Assembly: GCA_964354485.1 (NCBI GenBank)
Contig: CAYGZY010000187.1
Location: forward strand, 1 to 27,537
Reading direction: 5' to 3'
Length of the DNA: 27,537 nucleotides
Source of the DNA: CAYGXH01 sp964354485
GTDB taxonomy: Bacteria > Bacteroidota > Ignavibacteria > UBA10030 > SZUA-254
Shown: piece after piece, positions 7,585 through 16,883 of the stretch
How positions within the stretch are numbered: position 1 is the first letter of the stretch
Layout: each line of letters begins with the position of its first letter
Position numbers and translations under genes: made by a program
Notes under the pieces: generated by a model
Told to the model about the DNA's origin: nothing
The model's database searches: none
What the model saw: only the letters and a program-made list of their open reading frames with translations

Positions 7585-9996
7585 ATGCCTGAAAAAATAA
7601 AACATCCGTCTTCATCGAAAAAATCGGCAGGTCAGCGAAATACCGAACGACGAAGATACCTGTTTGCATTTATAAGTATACTGGTTGGTATCCTGATGAT
7701 GTTGAGCATCCTGAGCTACTCTCCCTCCGACGAAACCGTACTTGAACATCTCTCCTTCGTCGATGTGTTTCGTCTTCCATTCAACGACGATGTGAAAGCG
7801 CTGGCTGGCGAACTTCACAACACGCTGGGTCTGTTTGGCGCACTGACGGCGAATTTCTTCGTACTGGGGACGATCGGTTATGCATCACTCTTTATTCCGC
7901 TGCTTATTATCCTCTGGGCATGGATCATCGTCAGAAAACATGAAATCGGCAAGATCATTACCTTCACAAATTATGTCATTATCGGCGGTCTTCTCGTAGC
8001 AACAACCTTCGGTTTACTGAATATGCTGATTGTACATGTCGGCAGTCAGTGGAGCGGACTGGTCGGAGCTTTTCTTGCCGATATCATGGTGCGATTGCTT
8101 GGGCGTATTGGCGCCCCTATAGTTGCGTTCACCGCACTATTCATAACCGTCATCCTCGCAGTCGATCTCGACATCCATAAAACAATCGAGCGTTTTAGAT
8201 ACTGGGGAATTGCGGTATCGGGAATGCTGAGACGGTCTCCCAAAAGCGAGGGACTACCGGAACCTGATGAGGATTCGATACGGATATATAAGACTGAAGA
8301 AGGGATCCCTGCTGAGGAGCCGGTCGATACAATTGAAGCAAATCAATCCGGAGAATCGGGTGAAATTCTTGATGAAGAGGAGGAAATCGACAGAGCCGGA
8401 GAACAAAACATAGATGAAGACGTGCAGGCCGAAGTGCCGGTAGTCGAAGAGAAAAGTGAGGATGAATCCCCCACGGATGAGACAAACGGCGCCGGATCGG
8501 GTGACGTGGAAATTGATTACATTCAACCGTCGGTAGATTTGCTTGACACTCCGAAATATACCGATTCAATACCGGAAGATGAATTGAAAGCGAATGCGGA
8601 ACTGGTGCGAACGAAGCTTGCAAATTTTGGAGTTGAGATCGTGCATGTCAGTGTAACACCAGGACCCGTCGTAACGCTGTATGAATTGGTGCCCGCATCG
8701 GATGTTAAAATAAGCCGGATCGTGAGTCTTGCTGACGACCTTGCCCTTGCGCTGGCTGCCAAAGGAATTAGAATCATGGCGCCGATTCCGGGAAAGAGCG
8801 CCGTCGGAGTTGAAATTCCCAACAGAAATCCTTCGATTGTTAACCTGCGCAGCGTGATTAATTCGGCAAAATACCGCGAGATGAAAGCGGCGCTCCCACT
8901 CGCCATCGGGAAGACAATCTCGGGCGACGTGTACACCGATGACCTCGCAAAAATGCCCCACCTGCTCATTGCAGGGTCTACGGGATCGGGGAAGAGTGTT
9001 GGAATCAACACCATAATTGCCAGTCTCCTGTTCCGTCTCTATCCGCACGATGTAAAATTCATCATTATCGATCCCAAGAAAATTGAACTTTCATTGTACA
9101 GCAGAATGAAGTACCACTTCCTCGCTGTATCTCCGGATATCGAAGAAGATATCATCACGACACCCCAGAACGCCGTCATTGCGCTCAAGGGAGTAGAAGC
9201 GGAGATGGAGGAACGGTACGACAAACTTGCAGCAGCCGGGGTTCGCGGCATCGAGGATTACAATGAGCGGTTCAGAACCGGAAGACTGCGGGAGTCCGAG
9301 GGTATAACTCACCGGATCATGCCCTATCTTATCGTTATAATAGACGAACTTGCCGATCTGATGATGACGGCCGCCCGCGAAGTTGAGGAGCCGATTGCCC
9401 GGCTTGCGCAGCTCGCCCGTGCCGTAGGCATTCACCTCGTGCTGGCGACACAGCGGCCATCGGTGGACGTCATCACAGGCGTGATTAAAGCCAATTTCGC
9501 GGCGCGTATCGCCTATCAGGTGGCATCGAAAACCGATTCGCGCACTATCCTTGATATGAACGGCGCCGAACAGCTTCTGGGGAATGGCGATATGCTTTAC
9601 CTTCCGGCAAAGGATCCGAAACCGATTCGCATACAGAACGCATACATATCGATCGAAGAGGTTGAAAGGATAACGGAATACATAGGACGACAGAAGGGTT
9701 ATCTGAAGCCGTATCAGCTCCCGTCTATCCTGAACAGGAAAAAGAGCGGAGCACGAAACGGATCAACTGAACTGGATGAACTCTTTCTGGAAGCGGCGCA
9801 AACAGTCGTGCGGCATCAGCAGGGCTCGGTTTCTCTTCTGCAGCGACGCCTCAAAGTCGGATATTCACGCGCTGCACGTCTGGTCGACGAACTGGAGTCT
9901 GCCGGTATTGTGGGGCCCTACGACGGAAGTAAAGCCCGCGAAGTGCTGGTCGAGGACGAAGAACAGTTGAGGCAAATATTGAAGGGCCAACGATGA
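7585..9996 (+). CDS. ftsK: DNA translocase FtsK/SpoIIIE
   Basis: 803 aa from ATG 7585, with GAAGG 6 nt upstream. FtsK is a septal, ATP-driven DNA pump that clears and resolves chromosome ends at division. The N-terminus has about four or five membrane segments (roughly residues 28-47, 84-117, 124-150 and 158-193). A highly acidic linker follows (about residues 215-315, with runs such as DEEEEID), then the alpha/beta motor with Walker A GSTGSGKS at 464-471 and Walker B around D587 (IVIIDELADLMM). The C-terminal gamma winged helix is at about 735-800 (RRLKVGYSRAARLVDELESA, which reads chromosome polarity signals). The stop overlaps the lolA start (ATGA). Confidence 0.97.
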   Translation: MPEKIKHPSSSKKSAGQRNTERRRYLFAFISILVGILMMLSILSYSPSDETVLEHLSFVDVFRLPFNDDVKALAGELHNTLGLFGALTANFFVLGTIGYASLFIPLLIILWAWIIVRKHEIGKIITFTNYVIIGGLLVATTFGLLNMLIVHVGSQWSGLVGAFLADIMVRLLGRIGAPIVAFTALFITVILAVDLDIHKTIERFRYWGIAVSGMLRRSPKSEGLPEPDEDSIRIYKTEEGIPAEEPVDTIEANQSGESGEILDEEEEIDRAGEQNIDEDVQAEVPVVEEKSEDESPTDETNGAGSGDVEIDYIQPSVDLLDTPKYTDSIPEDELKANAELVRTKLANFGVEIVHVSVTPGPVVTLYELVPASDVKISRIVSLADDLALALAAKGIRIMAPIPGKSAVGVEIPNRNPSIVNLRSVINSAKYREMKAALPLAIGKTISGDVYTDDLAKMPHLLIAGSTGSGKSVGINTIIASLLFRLYPHDVKFIIIDPKKIELSLYSRMKYHFLAVSPDIEEDIITTPQNAVIALKGVEAEMEERYDKLAAAGVRGIEDYNERFRTGRLRESEGITHRIMPYLIVIIDELADLMMTAAREVEEPIARLAQLARAVGIHLVLATQRPSVDVITGVIKANFAARIAYQVASKTDSRTILDMNGAEQLLGNGDMLYLPAKDPKPIRIQNAYISIEEVERITEYIGRQKGYLKPYQLPSILNRKKSGARNGSTELDELFLEAAQTVVRHQQGSVSLLQRRLKVGYSRAARLVDELESAGIVGPYDGSKAREVLVEDEEQLRQILKGQR

Positions 9997-10640
9997 AGAG
10001 GACTCACCCGGGGTGGAAGTCCATTATAACGGCATCTCTCGTTTTTCTCGCCCTTGCGTTTGCGGATGAGAAGGGAGACAGAATCATCGAGAAATTACAG
10101 AAGAAATACCACGCGGTAAAGGATGCGACTGTCTCTTTCACGCAGGAAGTGAAATTCGGCGCCACCGGTGCGGAGCAGTCTTTCTCCGGTACATTGTATA
10201 TGAAGAACGGAAACAGATACCGCATCGAAATGGAAGATCAGACGATAGTTACCGACGGAGAATCGGTATGGCGCTATACCGGGATGAACAAACAACTCCT
10301 CATCGACAAGTATCGGGAAGATCCGCGGGGATTTTCAGCTGAAAACATACTCGTCAATATACCGGAACGCTTCACATCCGTTGTCCTCGGGAAGGAAAAA
10401 ATATCCGATCTGGAAACTCTTATTCTTAAATTGACGCCGAAGGAAGAGAGAAGCGCCGCGAAGTGGATGAAGTTATGGATTGATGAGGGGGAGGTCATCG
10501 TAAAGAAAATTCAAATCCTGGATCTGAGCGATAATCTCATGATTTACAGCATCGATACAATTTCATTCAACACGGGCTTGTCGGCAAAAATGTTTCATTT
10601 CGAGACCCCCGACGGGGCAAATGTAATAGACCTCCGGTAA
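9993..10640 (+). CDS. lolA: Outer-membrane lipoprotein carrier protein LolA
   Basis: 215 aa. The start ATG overlaps the ftsK stop. A signal peptide is visible (WKSIITASLVFLALAFA, cleavage near residue 24). LolA shuttles lipoproteins through the periplasm from the LolCDE exporter to the outer membrane. Family features: IIEKLQKKYHAVKDATVSFT, the FSGTLYMKNGNRYRIEM strand pair, and IVTDGESVWRYTGMNKQLLI. An ftsK-lolA pair is familiar from FCB genomes. Its presence implies an outer membrane with lipoproteins. Confidence 0.9.
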   Translation: MKRTHPGWKSIITASLVFLALAFADEKGDRIIEKLQKKYHAVKDATVSFTQEVKFGATGAEQSFSGTLYMKNGNRYRIEMEDQTIVTDGESVWRYTGMNKQLLIDKYREDPRGFSAENILVNIPERFTSVVLGKEKISDLETLILKLTPKEERSAAKWMKLWIDEGEVIVKKIQILDLSDNLMIYSIDTISFNTGLSAKMFHFETPDGANVIDLR

Positions 10641-10664
10641 CATAGACATCATCGTCATCATCCC

Positions 10665-11744
10665 ATGCGCCCGCGTTATAAAAATCTAATCAATTACGGA
10701 CTGAGTATAGGCTTGACCACCGTGTTCCTCTACTTCGCATTCAGAGGAACCGACCTTGTCAGCCTTTGGGACATTCTGTCTCAAACGAACTACGTCTGGG
10801 CGCTCTCCCTTTTTCCTCTATTAATGATCAGTAATATGTTTCGGGCATGGCGGTGGAAATATTTTCTCCAACCGATAAAAAAAGGGATATCGTTCCGCAA
10901 CCTCTTTTCGGCGACGATGGTCGGATACATGCTCAATAATGTTCTCCCAAGACTCGGTGAGGTGGGGCGCCCTTACGCGATCGCTAAGCTGGAGGGTGTT
11001 TCACGCACTGCCGCGTTCGGTACCATCTTCATGGAGCGGGTGTTCGATATCCTCTCCTTTATGATTGTGATCGCTCTCATCCCGCTTATTTATTCGGGCC
11101 CGTTGACGGAGACATTCCCATGGCTTGAGGAAACGGGTGTCTGGTTGACAATCACTACGCTGTTTTTCCTCGCGTTGTTTACGTTCCTGATGCTCCGCCG
11201 GGATATTGTCATAAAATTTTTACAGTTTGTCACCCGGCGACTCTCCCCGGGAAGAGCGCAGTTCGTTGAATATATCACGCATTCGTTTCTCGACGGTTTC
11301 CTTTTTCTTAAAGAACCACGCCACTATTTCATGATAATAATCCTCAGTGTTCTTGTCTGGGTATTCTATATTATCATGATGTACGTCCCTTTCTATGCGT
11401 ATAACATGACGGAACGGTATTCACTCGATTTCGGTACGGCGCTTGTCGTACAAGCCATCTCAACTATCGGCTTCATACTGCCGACACCCGGAGGAACAGG
11501 GTCGTACCATTACTTCGTTATCCAGACGCTGACTCAGCTCTATAAAGTGGATGAAGAGGTCGCCCGCAGTTATGCAACCGTTACTCATGCAATCGGTTTC
11601 CTCGGAACGATGATCGTCGGTATTTTCTATTTCCTTCGCGACAAACTTCACCTGGGAGATTTTGCAAAACGTGATTTAAACCAGGTTGCTTCTGCCGAAC
11701 ATTCTTCTGATCCGTCTTCACTTCCCGGACAATCGAAAAAATAA
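10665..11744 (+). CDS. UPF0104 / lysylphosphatidylglycerol synthase-type integral membrane protein
   Basis: 359 aa, with about seven or eight hydrophobic segments (near residues 9-29, 42-60, 122-142, 156-175, 221-246, 262-285 and 308-330). Conserved family patterns are visible: LPRLGEVGRPYAIAKLEGVS, the following FMERVFD, and LPTPGGTGSYHYF. This matches the membrane (flippase-like) half of MprF and stand-alone relatives such as YbhN/AglD2. It has no soluble aminoacyl-transferase half, so lipid lysinylation cannot be claimed; lipid or polyprenyl-lipid handling is an inference. There is no clear Shine-Dalgarno sequence before the ATG. It follows lolA by 24 nt. Confidence 0.85.
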   Translation: MRPRYKNLINYGLSIGLTTVFLYFAFRGTDLVSLWDILSQTNYVWALSLFPLLMISNMFRAWRWKYFLQPIKKGISFRNLFSATMVGYMLNNVLPRLGEVGRPYAIAKLEGVSRTAAFGTIFMERVFDILSFMIVIALIPLIYSGPLTETFPWLEETGVWLTITTLFFLALFTFLMLRRDIVIKFLQFVTRRLSPGRAQFVEYITHSFLDGFLFLKEPRHYFMIIILSVLVWVFYIIMMYVPFYAYNMTERYSLDFGTALVVQAISTIGFILPTPGGTGSYHYFVIQTLTQLYKVDEEVARSYATVTHAIGFLGTMIVGIFYFLRDKLHLGDFAKRDLNQVASAEHSSDPSSLPGQSKK

Positions 11745-11802
11745 TAAAAACCTGAACTATTTAATCATCATCAGTCAATAATTAATATCTTTAGGAGAAA
11801 CC

Positions 11803-12441
11803 ATGTCACTATCCAGACTTCTTATGTCCTTCTTCATCTTTGCTCTTATCGTCTCGTGCCCGGCGGCGGCGCAAAAAAAGACCGAGAAATCTTCCGCCCA
11901 AAAGGGTAATCCTGTTGTCACGATGAAAACATCTATGGGTACAATAAAAATTGAGTTATTTGCCGACAAGGCTCCGGTGACCGTGAAGAATTTTTTAAGT
12001 TATGTGGATGAAAAATATTTCGACGGTACAATATTCCAACGCGTCATCAGCAATTTCATGATTCAGGGAGGCGGATTTACTGCTTCCGTTCCGATGCGGC
12101 AGAAACCTACGAAAGACCCGATCGTGAATGAATCGAATAATGGTCTGAAAAATGACCGCGGGACGATTGCGATGGCGCGCCTTCCCGAACCAAACAGCGC
12201 AACATCCCAATTTTTCATCAACGTTGTCGATAACAAAATGCTGAACCGAAGTCAGGGAAATGCCGGATATGCGGTTTTTGGAAAGGTGACCGGAGGGATA
12301 GATATCGTCGATAAAATCCGTGCGGTGGCCACCGGTAACGGTCTCGCAATATCCCTCTATAACGGAAAAGAGATCCAGCAGACGTTGCAGGATGTTCCGC
12401 AGGTGCCTGTCGTTATAGAATCAATCCGCCGAGCGAACTGA
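11803..12441 (+). CDS. Secreted cyclophilin-type peptidyl-prolyl cis-trans isomerase
   Basis: 212 aa; TAGGAGAAACC precedes the ATG. The enzyme speeds proline isomerisation during folding of exported proteins. An export signal covers about residues 1-24. IVSC at 16-19 is compatible with a lipobox, while AAAQ just after allows ordinary cleavage, so it could be a lipoprotein or soluble. The cyclophilin core shows VTMKTSMGTIKIELFADKAP, GTIFQRVISNFMIQGGG (catalytic Arg and Gln region), TIAMARLPEPNSATSQFFIN and YAVFGKVTGGIDIVDKI. It lies between the membrane protein and holA on the same strand. Confidence 0.93.
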   Translation: MSLSRLLMSFFIFALIVSCPAAAQKKTEKSSAQKGNPVVTMKTSMGTIKIELFADKAPVTVKNFLSYVDEKYFDGTIFQRVISNFMIQGGGFTASVPMRQKPTKDPIVNESNNGLKNDRGTIAMARLPEPNSATSQFFINVVDNKMLNRSQGNAGYAVFGKVTGGIDIVDKIRAVATGNGLAISLYNGKEIQQTLQDVPQVPVVIESIRRAN

Positions 12442-12481
12442 AGATCGCATCTCCAGAGCAGGTAATCCGAGGAACCGTAAC

Positions 12482-13507
12482 GTGCCAGCATCCCCCTCAT
12501 CCATTACGACGCGAGAGGATCTCAGGGAATCCATAATCAACAAGAATATATTCCCTATCTACCTCTTCCATGGAAATGAGGCTTATCTCATTGATGAAAT
12601 GACGGTACTGCTGATCGGACAAATATTGAACGATTCGTCCAGAAATTTCAATTATGACGTTGTCGACGAAGCGGATGCCAGGGATGTTATCAGCCTTGTT
12701 ACTGCGTTTCCGCTGGAATCTGAAAGACGTGTTGTCGTCGTGAAAGATTTTGAGAAAATCGAAGAAAAGGATCTGCTCATCCCGCTCTTTGAAAAACCTG
12801 TCGATACAACGGTATTTATACTGCGGACCGAGAAACCTGACTTCAGGACAAAGGTGTACAAGGCTCTTCAGCAAGCGGCTGTTGTCGTAAAATTCAGACA
12901 ACTCTATGAAAACGAGATCACGTCATGGATCCGTAGCCGTGTGAAAAAAGAAGGAAAGGAAATTTCAACCGAGGCGTCCGAACTGCTCCAGTCGTATATC
13001 GGACGGTCGCTCCGCGAGGTAAGCAATGAAATCGATAAGCTTTTTATATTTGTCGGGGATAAAACAACGATTGATGATGACGATGTGAGTGCCGTTGTCG
13101 GTATGTCCAGGGAGTATAATATTTTTGAGCTTCAGAGGTCCATCGGTAAAAAGGATCTGACAAACACGCTGAAAATTATGCAGTGTATGCTTGATGCCGG
13201 AGTATCACCCATCGGCATCGTCTCGATGTTGACGAAATATTTTATGAATATCTGGGTTTTCCAGGAGGTGTCTTCGCAAAAATATTCGGACGGGGAACTC
13301 GTCAGGTCATTAAAACTGAAGGACTTCGCCCTGAAGGAGTACCGCCTCGCATCCCAGCTCTATTCATCTTCTCAGCTGGAGAATTGTTTTCAAGTGTTGC
13401 TTGAAGCCGACGAAGCGTTGAAAACCAGTCGCCCTCCGTCGGTGGTTCTCTCCCTTCTCGGATATGCCGTTATCCGCGGTAAACCTGAATCTCTCCGTTC
13501 CCTATAA
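12482..13507 (+). CDS. holA: DNA polymerase III delta subunit
   Basis: 341 aa from GTG 12482, with GAGGAA about 7 nt upstream. HolA is the clamp-loader subunit that opens the sliding clamp. Family features: FPIYLFHGNEAYLIDEMTVL near residues 24-43, the central DTTVFILRTEKPDFRTKVYK, and LLQSYIGRSLREVSNEIDKL; a middle and C-terminal helical collar follows (YNIFELQRSIGKKDL, ISMLTKYF-like region). Length and layout are normal. A terminator-like hairpin starts at its stop codon. Confidence 0.92.
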   Translation: MPASPSSITTREDLRESIINKNIFPIYLFHGNEAYLIDEMTVLLIGQILNDSSRNFNYDVVDEADARDVISLVTAFPLESERRVVVVKDFEKIEEKDLLIPLFEKPVDTTVFILRTEKPDFRTKVYKALQQAAVVVKFRQLYENEITSWIRSRVKKEGKEISTEASELLQSYIGRSLREVSNEIDKLFIFVGDKTTIDDDDVSAVVGMSREYNIFELQRSIGKKDLTNTLKIMQCMLDAGVSPIGIVSMLTKYFMNIWVFQEVSSQKYSDGELVRSLKLKDFALKEYRLASQLYSSSQLENCFQVLLEADEALKTSRPPSVVLSLLGYAVIRGKPESLRSL

Positions 13508-13535
13508 ACGACCGCCTGTCTGGTTGTTGTTTTTT
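13507..13535 (+). terminator. Rho-independent terminator-like hairpin after holA
   Basis: AACGACC at 13507-13513 pairs with GGTTGTT at 13522-13528 (7 bp including one G-U wobble) around an 8-nt loop, followed by G and six T residues at 13530-13535. It begins at the holA stop codon and would close the long rng-to-holA run. Confidence 0.6.
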
Positions 13536-13557
13536 ATAAAGTGTCTCATTACATTAA
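13527..13557 (+). promoter_or_regulatory. Candidate promoter for the M1 aminopeptidase gene
   Basis: TTG at 13527-13529, 20 nt spacer, then TACATTAA at 13550-13557, a partial match to the Bacteroidota -33/-7 pattern. It overlaps the tail of the terminator hairpin and lies 36 nt upstream of the ATG. The surrounding sequence is AT-rich and there is no Shine-Dalgarno motif, as is common in this group. Confidence 0.35.
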
Positions 13558-13593
13558 TATATAACGATATTTAAAAATATTTGTGTGAATATT

Positions 13594-16500
13594 ATGAACC
13601 GCTACCAGCTTGCCATTCTCATGTCCCTGTTGTTCTCGACGTTCGTCGTTGCTCAGGATAAACAGCAGATTAACGAGAAGGAATATTTCAAACAAGAAAT
13701 ATCCCGCTATAAAAAGCTCTTTGAGTATCAACAGCAAAATAACGTACTGGCGGGTGAAACGTTCGATGTAAGCTACTACAAAATTGATTTCACGCTGACG
13801 ACGTCGCCCGAATACCTTAGCGGTATGGTCAGGATGGAGGCCGTGAGCACCGTCAGCAATCTTACCGCCATAACTCTCGATCTCATGAATTCCATGAATG
13901 TCGATTCCGTAAAAGTGGGAGGTGTGACTGCCGTCTTCGTACAGAATCCTGCCACTGTCGATATCACACTCGACCGATCATATACCGTCGGCGAGCTTGT
14001 GACTGTAATGGTTTATTACCAAGGGGTCCCCGGAAGCAGCGGCTTCGGCAGTTTTGAGTTTTCTTCTCATAGCGGTACGCCGTGGGTCTGGTCGCTGAGC
14101 GAGCCATACGGAGCGAAAGACTGGTGGCCTTGCAAAGATCATCCAAGCGATAAGGCTGATTCTGTCGATATCCTCGTGACCTGCAATTCGGCGTACAAAG
14201 TCGGGGCAAATGGCAAACTTCAGTCAGTTACTAACAATGGAGACGGAACTGTCACTTATTATTGGAAAGAGGTTCACCCCATCTCGACCTACCTTGTATT
14301 CATTGCCGTTACAAATTACGCAGAATTTTCAAATTGGTTTAAGTATTCACCAACCGATTCCATGGAAGTACTAAATTACGTATTACCTGAGCATCTTGCT
14401 TCTGCACAAGCGGGGCTTCCCCGTGCGGTAGATGGATTGGAGATATTCTCCGACCTCTTCGGCCTGTATCCGTTCATTAATGAGAAGTACGGTCACTCTG
14501 AATTCGGGTGGGGAGGCGGTATGGAGCACCAGACGATGACGTCACTTGGTGGTTTCGGAGAGGGCCTCGTTATCCACGAACTCGCACACCAGTGGTTTGG
14601 CGACATGATTACCTGCCGGACCTGGCCCGATCTCTGGCTCAACGAAGGATTTGCGACGTACTGCGAAGCGTTGTACAACGAGGTTAAGTACGGCACCGGT
14701 TCATATTGGAGCACTATCAATTCGGAAATTTCAAGTGCTAAAAATGCGACGGGTACTCTCTACCTGCAGGATACATCCGGTGTCGGTTCGATGTTCAACT
14801 ATTCACGTGTTTACGCGAAGGGCGCGGTTGTTCTCCATATGCTCCGGCACGTGATGGGCGATAGCCTGTTTTTCCAGGCCATCTACAACTATGCTAATGA
14901 TCCGCGCTTCAAGTACGGAACTGCAATCACTGCCGATTTGCAGGAAGTCTGTGAGACCACTTCGGGAATGGATCTCGATTACTACTTCAACGAATGGGTG
15001 TACGGAGAAAGTTACCCGCGCTACGAGTATAGCTCGCTTACTGAACCCGATGGCGATAGGTACTCGGTCTCCGTCACCATAGGTCAGAGCACACCCACAT
15101 CCAATCCGCTGTTTTTTACAATGCCCGTAGATATCAAAGTAACTGGTATTGCGTGGGATACGACCGTGACCGTTTTCAACAATGCTATTCAACAGACATT
15201 TACTTTTTCCGTCGCACAGAATCCTACCGGAGTTCAGCTTGATCCGGAGGGGTGGATCATGAAGAGCATCATATCGGGCAATATATCCATCCAGCCGATA
15301 ACAAAGTATTTTGGCGATGTCGTCATCGGTGTCGGTAAGACAGACAGCGTCACAGTGACAAACTACGGTGCGGCGTCAATAACAGTGACTGCTTCATCAA
15401 CTCACTCCGACTTTACCGTTTCACCTTCATCGTCGACAATTTCCCCCGCGGCGAGTAAGAGATTTTACATCACCTTCACGCCGTCCTCATACGGCAACCA
15501 GACGGGAGACGCACTATTCAGCTATGCAGGCGTCGGATCGCCCGGCAGCGTGGTCGTTTCGGGGAATGGAGTAAATCCGACCATCTCTTACCAGATGCTG
15601 CTTAACTGGAATATAGTTTCAATACCCCTTAATGTCGATGATCTGCGGAAAACTGTTCTGTTTCCGACAGCAGCATCCGATGCATTCGGGTATGATGATG
15701 GAACAGGCAACTACATACCGGAAGATACTCTTGAGTATGGCCGCGGGTACTGGTTGAAATTTTCCAACGCACAACTCGTCGGTATTCAGGGAGCTCTCAG
15801 AGAGTCAGATACTCTCGAGGTTATTGCCGGATGGAACCTCATAGGTTCACTCTCAGAACCCATCGCGACCAGCGCCATCGAAAAAGATCCGACGGATATG
15901 GCAACGTCTGAATTTTTCGGTTTCGAGGGCGCCTATTTTCTGGCAGATTCCATTTTCCCTTCGAAAGGGTATTGGGTAAAAACCGATCAACCCGGGAAAT
16001 TAATCCTTAACACCGGTACAATCCTGGCGGGCATTCAATTTGTTGCTGGGCAACTTGAAAAGTATTCAACGTTGAAGGTGTGCGATGCAGGTGGATATTG
16101 CCAGACTCTCTATTTTGGATATGCCGGCGCCGGTATTAACAATCTGTCGTACGATCTGCCGCCGCTTCCGCCCGACGGAGTCTTCGATGTTCGTTTTGAG
16201 ACAAATTCTTTTGTTTCGATTTTTTCCGAAGATGGTGTGAAGGAAATAACAATAGAAATACATTCGGCCAAATTTCCCCTGACTATTTCATGGGGAATCA
16301 ATATCGGCGATAATTCCTTCTCGCTTATGGTTGACGATCGTGATATACCGCTGAACGGCAATGGTGAAATATCCCTTTTTGCACAACCGGAACAATTATA
16401 TCTGAAAGTTACGGATCATAATGTCACCTCATTGCCTGAAGCTTTTGCATTAAAACAGAATTATCCGAATCCTTTCAATCCGATAACTCAGATTTTCTAC

Positions 16501-16701
16501 GAATTACCTGTCGATTGCTATGTAACATTACGGGTGTACGATGCACTTGGCAGAGAGGTCGCGACCGTCCTCGACGAGTTTCAGAAGGCTGGCTACAGAT
16601 CATCGACCTTTGATGCCGGAAATCTTCCGAGCGGTTTTTACTTCTACAAACTCCAGGCGGGTGGATTTGTAGATGTGAAAAAAATGCTCATTCTGCGTTA
16701 A
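13594..16701 (+). CDS. Secreted M1-family aminopeptidase with accessory domains and type IX secretion tail
   Basis: 1035 aa from ATG 13594; a GTG at 13585 would add three residues. The signal peptide is MNRYQLAILMSLLFSTFVVA, with cleavage near AQD. The M1 domain has GGMEHQTMTS at about residue 308 (substrate amino-terminus recognition, usual N replaced by H), zinc motif HELAHQWFGD from residue 328, and the third ligand E351 in WLNEGFATYC, 18 residues after HEXXH. Next comes an ASPM/SPD-2-like immunoglobulin domain (about 563-655), then a double WNL...GYW module (about 669-809) shared with the protein at 23429-24517. The C-terminal sorting domain starts at about 946 (ALKQNYPNPFNP) and ends DVKKMLILR. 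It should be exported by SecYEG and then T9SS to the cell surface or medium to trim peptides. Confidence 0.95.
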   Translation: MNRYQLAILMSLLFSTFVVAQDKQQINEKEYFKQEISRYKKLFEYQQQNNVLAGETFDVSYYKIDFTLTTSPEYLSGMVRMEAVSTVSNLTAITLDLMNSMNVDSVKVGGVTAVFVQNPATVDITLDRSYTVGELVTVMVYYQGVPGSSGFGSFEFSSHSGTPWVWSLSEPYGAKDWWPCKDHPSDKADSVDILVTCNSAYKVGANGKLQSVTNNGDGTVTYYWKEVHPISTYLVFIAVTNYAEFSNWFKYSPTDSMEVLNYVLPEHLASAQAGLPRAVDGLEIFSDLFGLYPFINEKYGHSEFGWGGGMEHQTMTSLGGFGEGLVIHELAHQWFGDMITCRTWPDLWLNEGFATYCEALYNEVKYGTGSYWSTINSEISSAKNATGTLYLQDTSGVGSMFNYSRVYAKGAVVLHMLRHVMGDSLFFQAIYNYANDPRFKYGTAITADLQEVCETTSGMDLDYYFNEWVYGESYPRYEYSSLTEPDGDRYSVSVTIGQSTPTSNPLFFTMPVDIKVTGIAWDTTVTVFNNAIQQTFTFSVAQNPTGVQLDPEGWIMKSIISGNISIQPITKYFGDVVIGVGKTDSVTVTNYGAASITVTASSTHSDFTVSPSSSTISPAASKRFYITFTPSSYGNQTGDALFSYAGVGSPGSVVVSGNGVNPTISYQMLLNWNIVSIPLNVDDLRKTVLFPTAASDAFGYDDGTGNYIPEDTLEYGRGYWLKFSNAQLVGIQGALRESDTLEVIAGWNLIGSLSEPIATSAIEKDPTDMATSEFFGFEGAYFLADSIFPSKGYWVKTDQPGKLILNTGTILAGIQFVAGQLEKYSTLKVCDAGGYCQTLYFGYAGAGINNLSYDLPPLPPDGVFDVRFETNSFVSIFSEDGVKEITIEIHSAKFPLTISWGINIGDNSFSLMVDDRDIPLNGNGEISLFAQPEQLYLKVTDHNVTSLPEAFALKQNYPNPFNPITQIFYELPVDCYVTLRVYDALGREVATVLDEFQKAGYRSSTFDAGNLPSGFYFYKLQAGGFVDVKKMLILR

Positions 16702-16706
16702 TAGCT

Positions 16707-16716
16707 GCCGATCGGC
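16707..16716. repeat. 10-bp perfect palindrome GCCGATCGGC after the aminopeptidase gene
   Basis: GCCGATCGGC directly follows the stop codon. It is too short and lacks a T tract, so it is not called a terminator; it may be chance. Confidence 0.3.
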
Positions 16717-16753
16717 CTGTATATAACATAAGCAGGGCTGTTGTTTTTCCTTC

Positions 16754-16784
16754 TTGCTTCAATCCTTAATTTTCCGTAAATTTA
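16754..16784 (+). promoter_or_regulatory. Candidate promoter of the ffh-rpsP-khpA-rimM-trmD-rplS cluster
   Basis: TTG at 16754-16756, 20 nt spacer, TAAATTTA at 16777-16784: seven of eight positions of TAnnTTTG match. The stretch AATTTTCCGTAAATT in its spacer and -7 region recurs exactly in the recN promoter region (24811-24825), which supports a shared promoter type. A terminator-like hairpin lies downstream, before ffh. Confidence 0.55.
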
Positions 16785-16802
16785 TACGGTTTTGAAGTAG
16801 TG

Positions 16803-16846
16803 CGCCAATCCCGCCCTTAAGAAAAACGGACGGGATGGCGTTTTTT
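16803..16846 (+). terminator. Strong rho-independent terminator-like hairpin in front of ffh
   Basis: CGCCAATCCCG at 16803-16813 pairs with CGGGATGGCG at 16831-16840: 10 bp with one bulged A, a 17-nt loop and six T residues at 16841-16846. It may simply end the aminopeptidase transcript. However, it also lies downstream of the only good ffh promoter candidate and just 37 nt before the ffh start, so it could act as a leader attenuator. Confidence 0.75.
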
Positions 16847-16883
16847 ATCTCATTCACAAAGGTTTTTCCCATCAGGTTTTTCT

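Noticed and set aside
11786..11793. TATCTTTA as a -7 element for the cyclophilin gene
   Set aside because: It lies 10 nt from the ATG and next to the ribosome binding site, so transcription would begin too close to the start codon, and no TTG is at the right distance.
16707..16716. GCCGATCGGC as terminator of the aminopeptidase gene
   Set aside because: A gapless 10-bp palindrome cannot form a proper loop and has no T tract; the hairpin at 16803-16846 is the better terminator.
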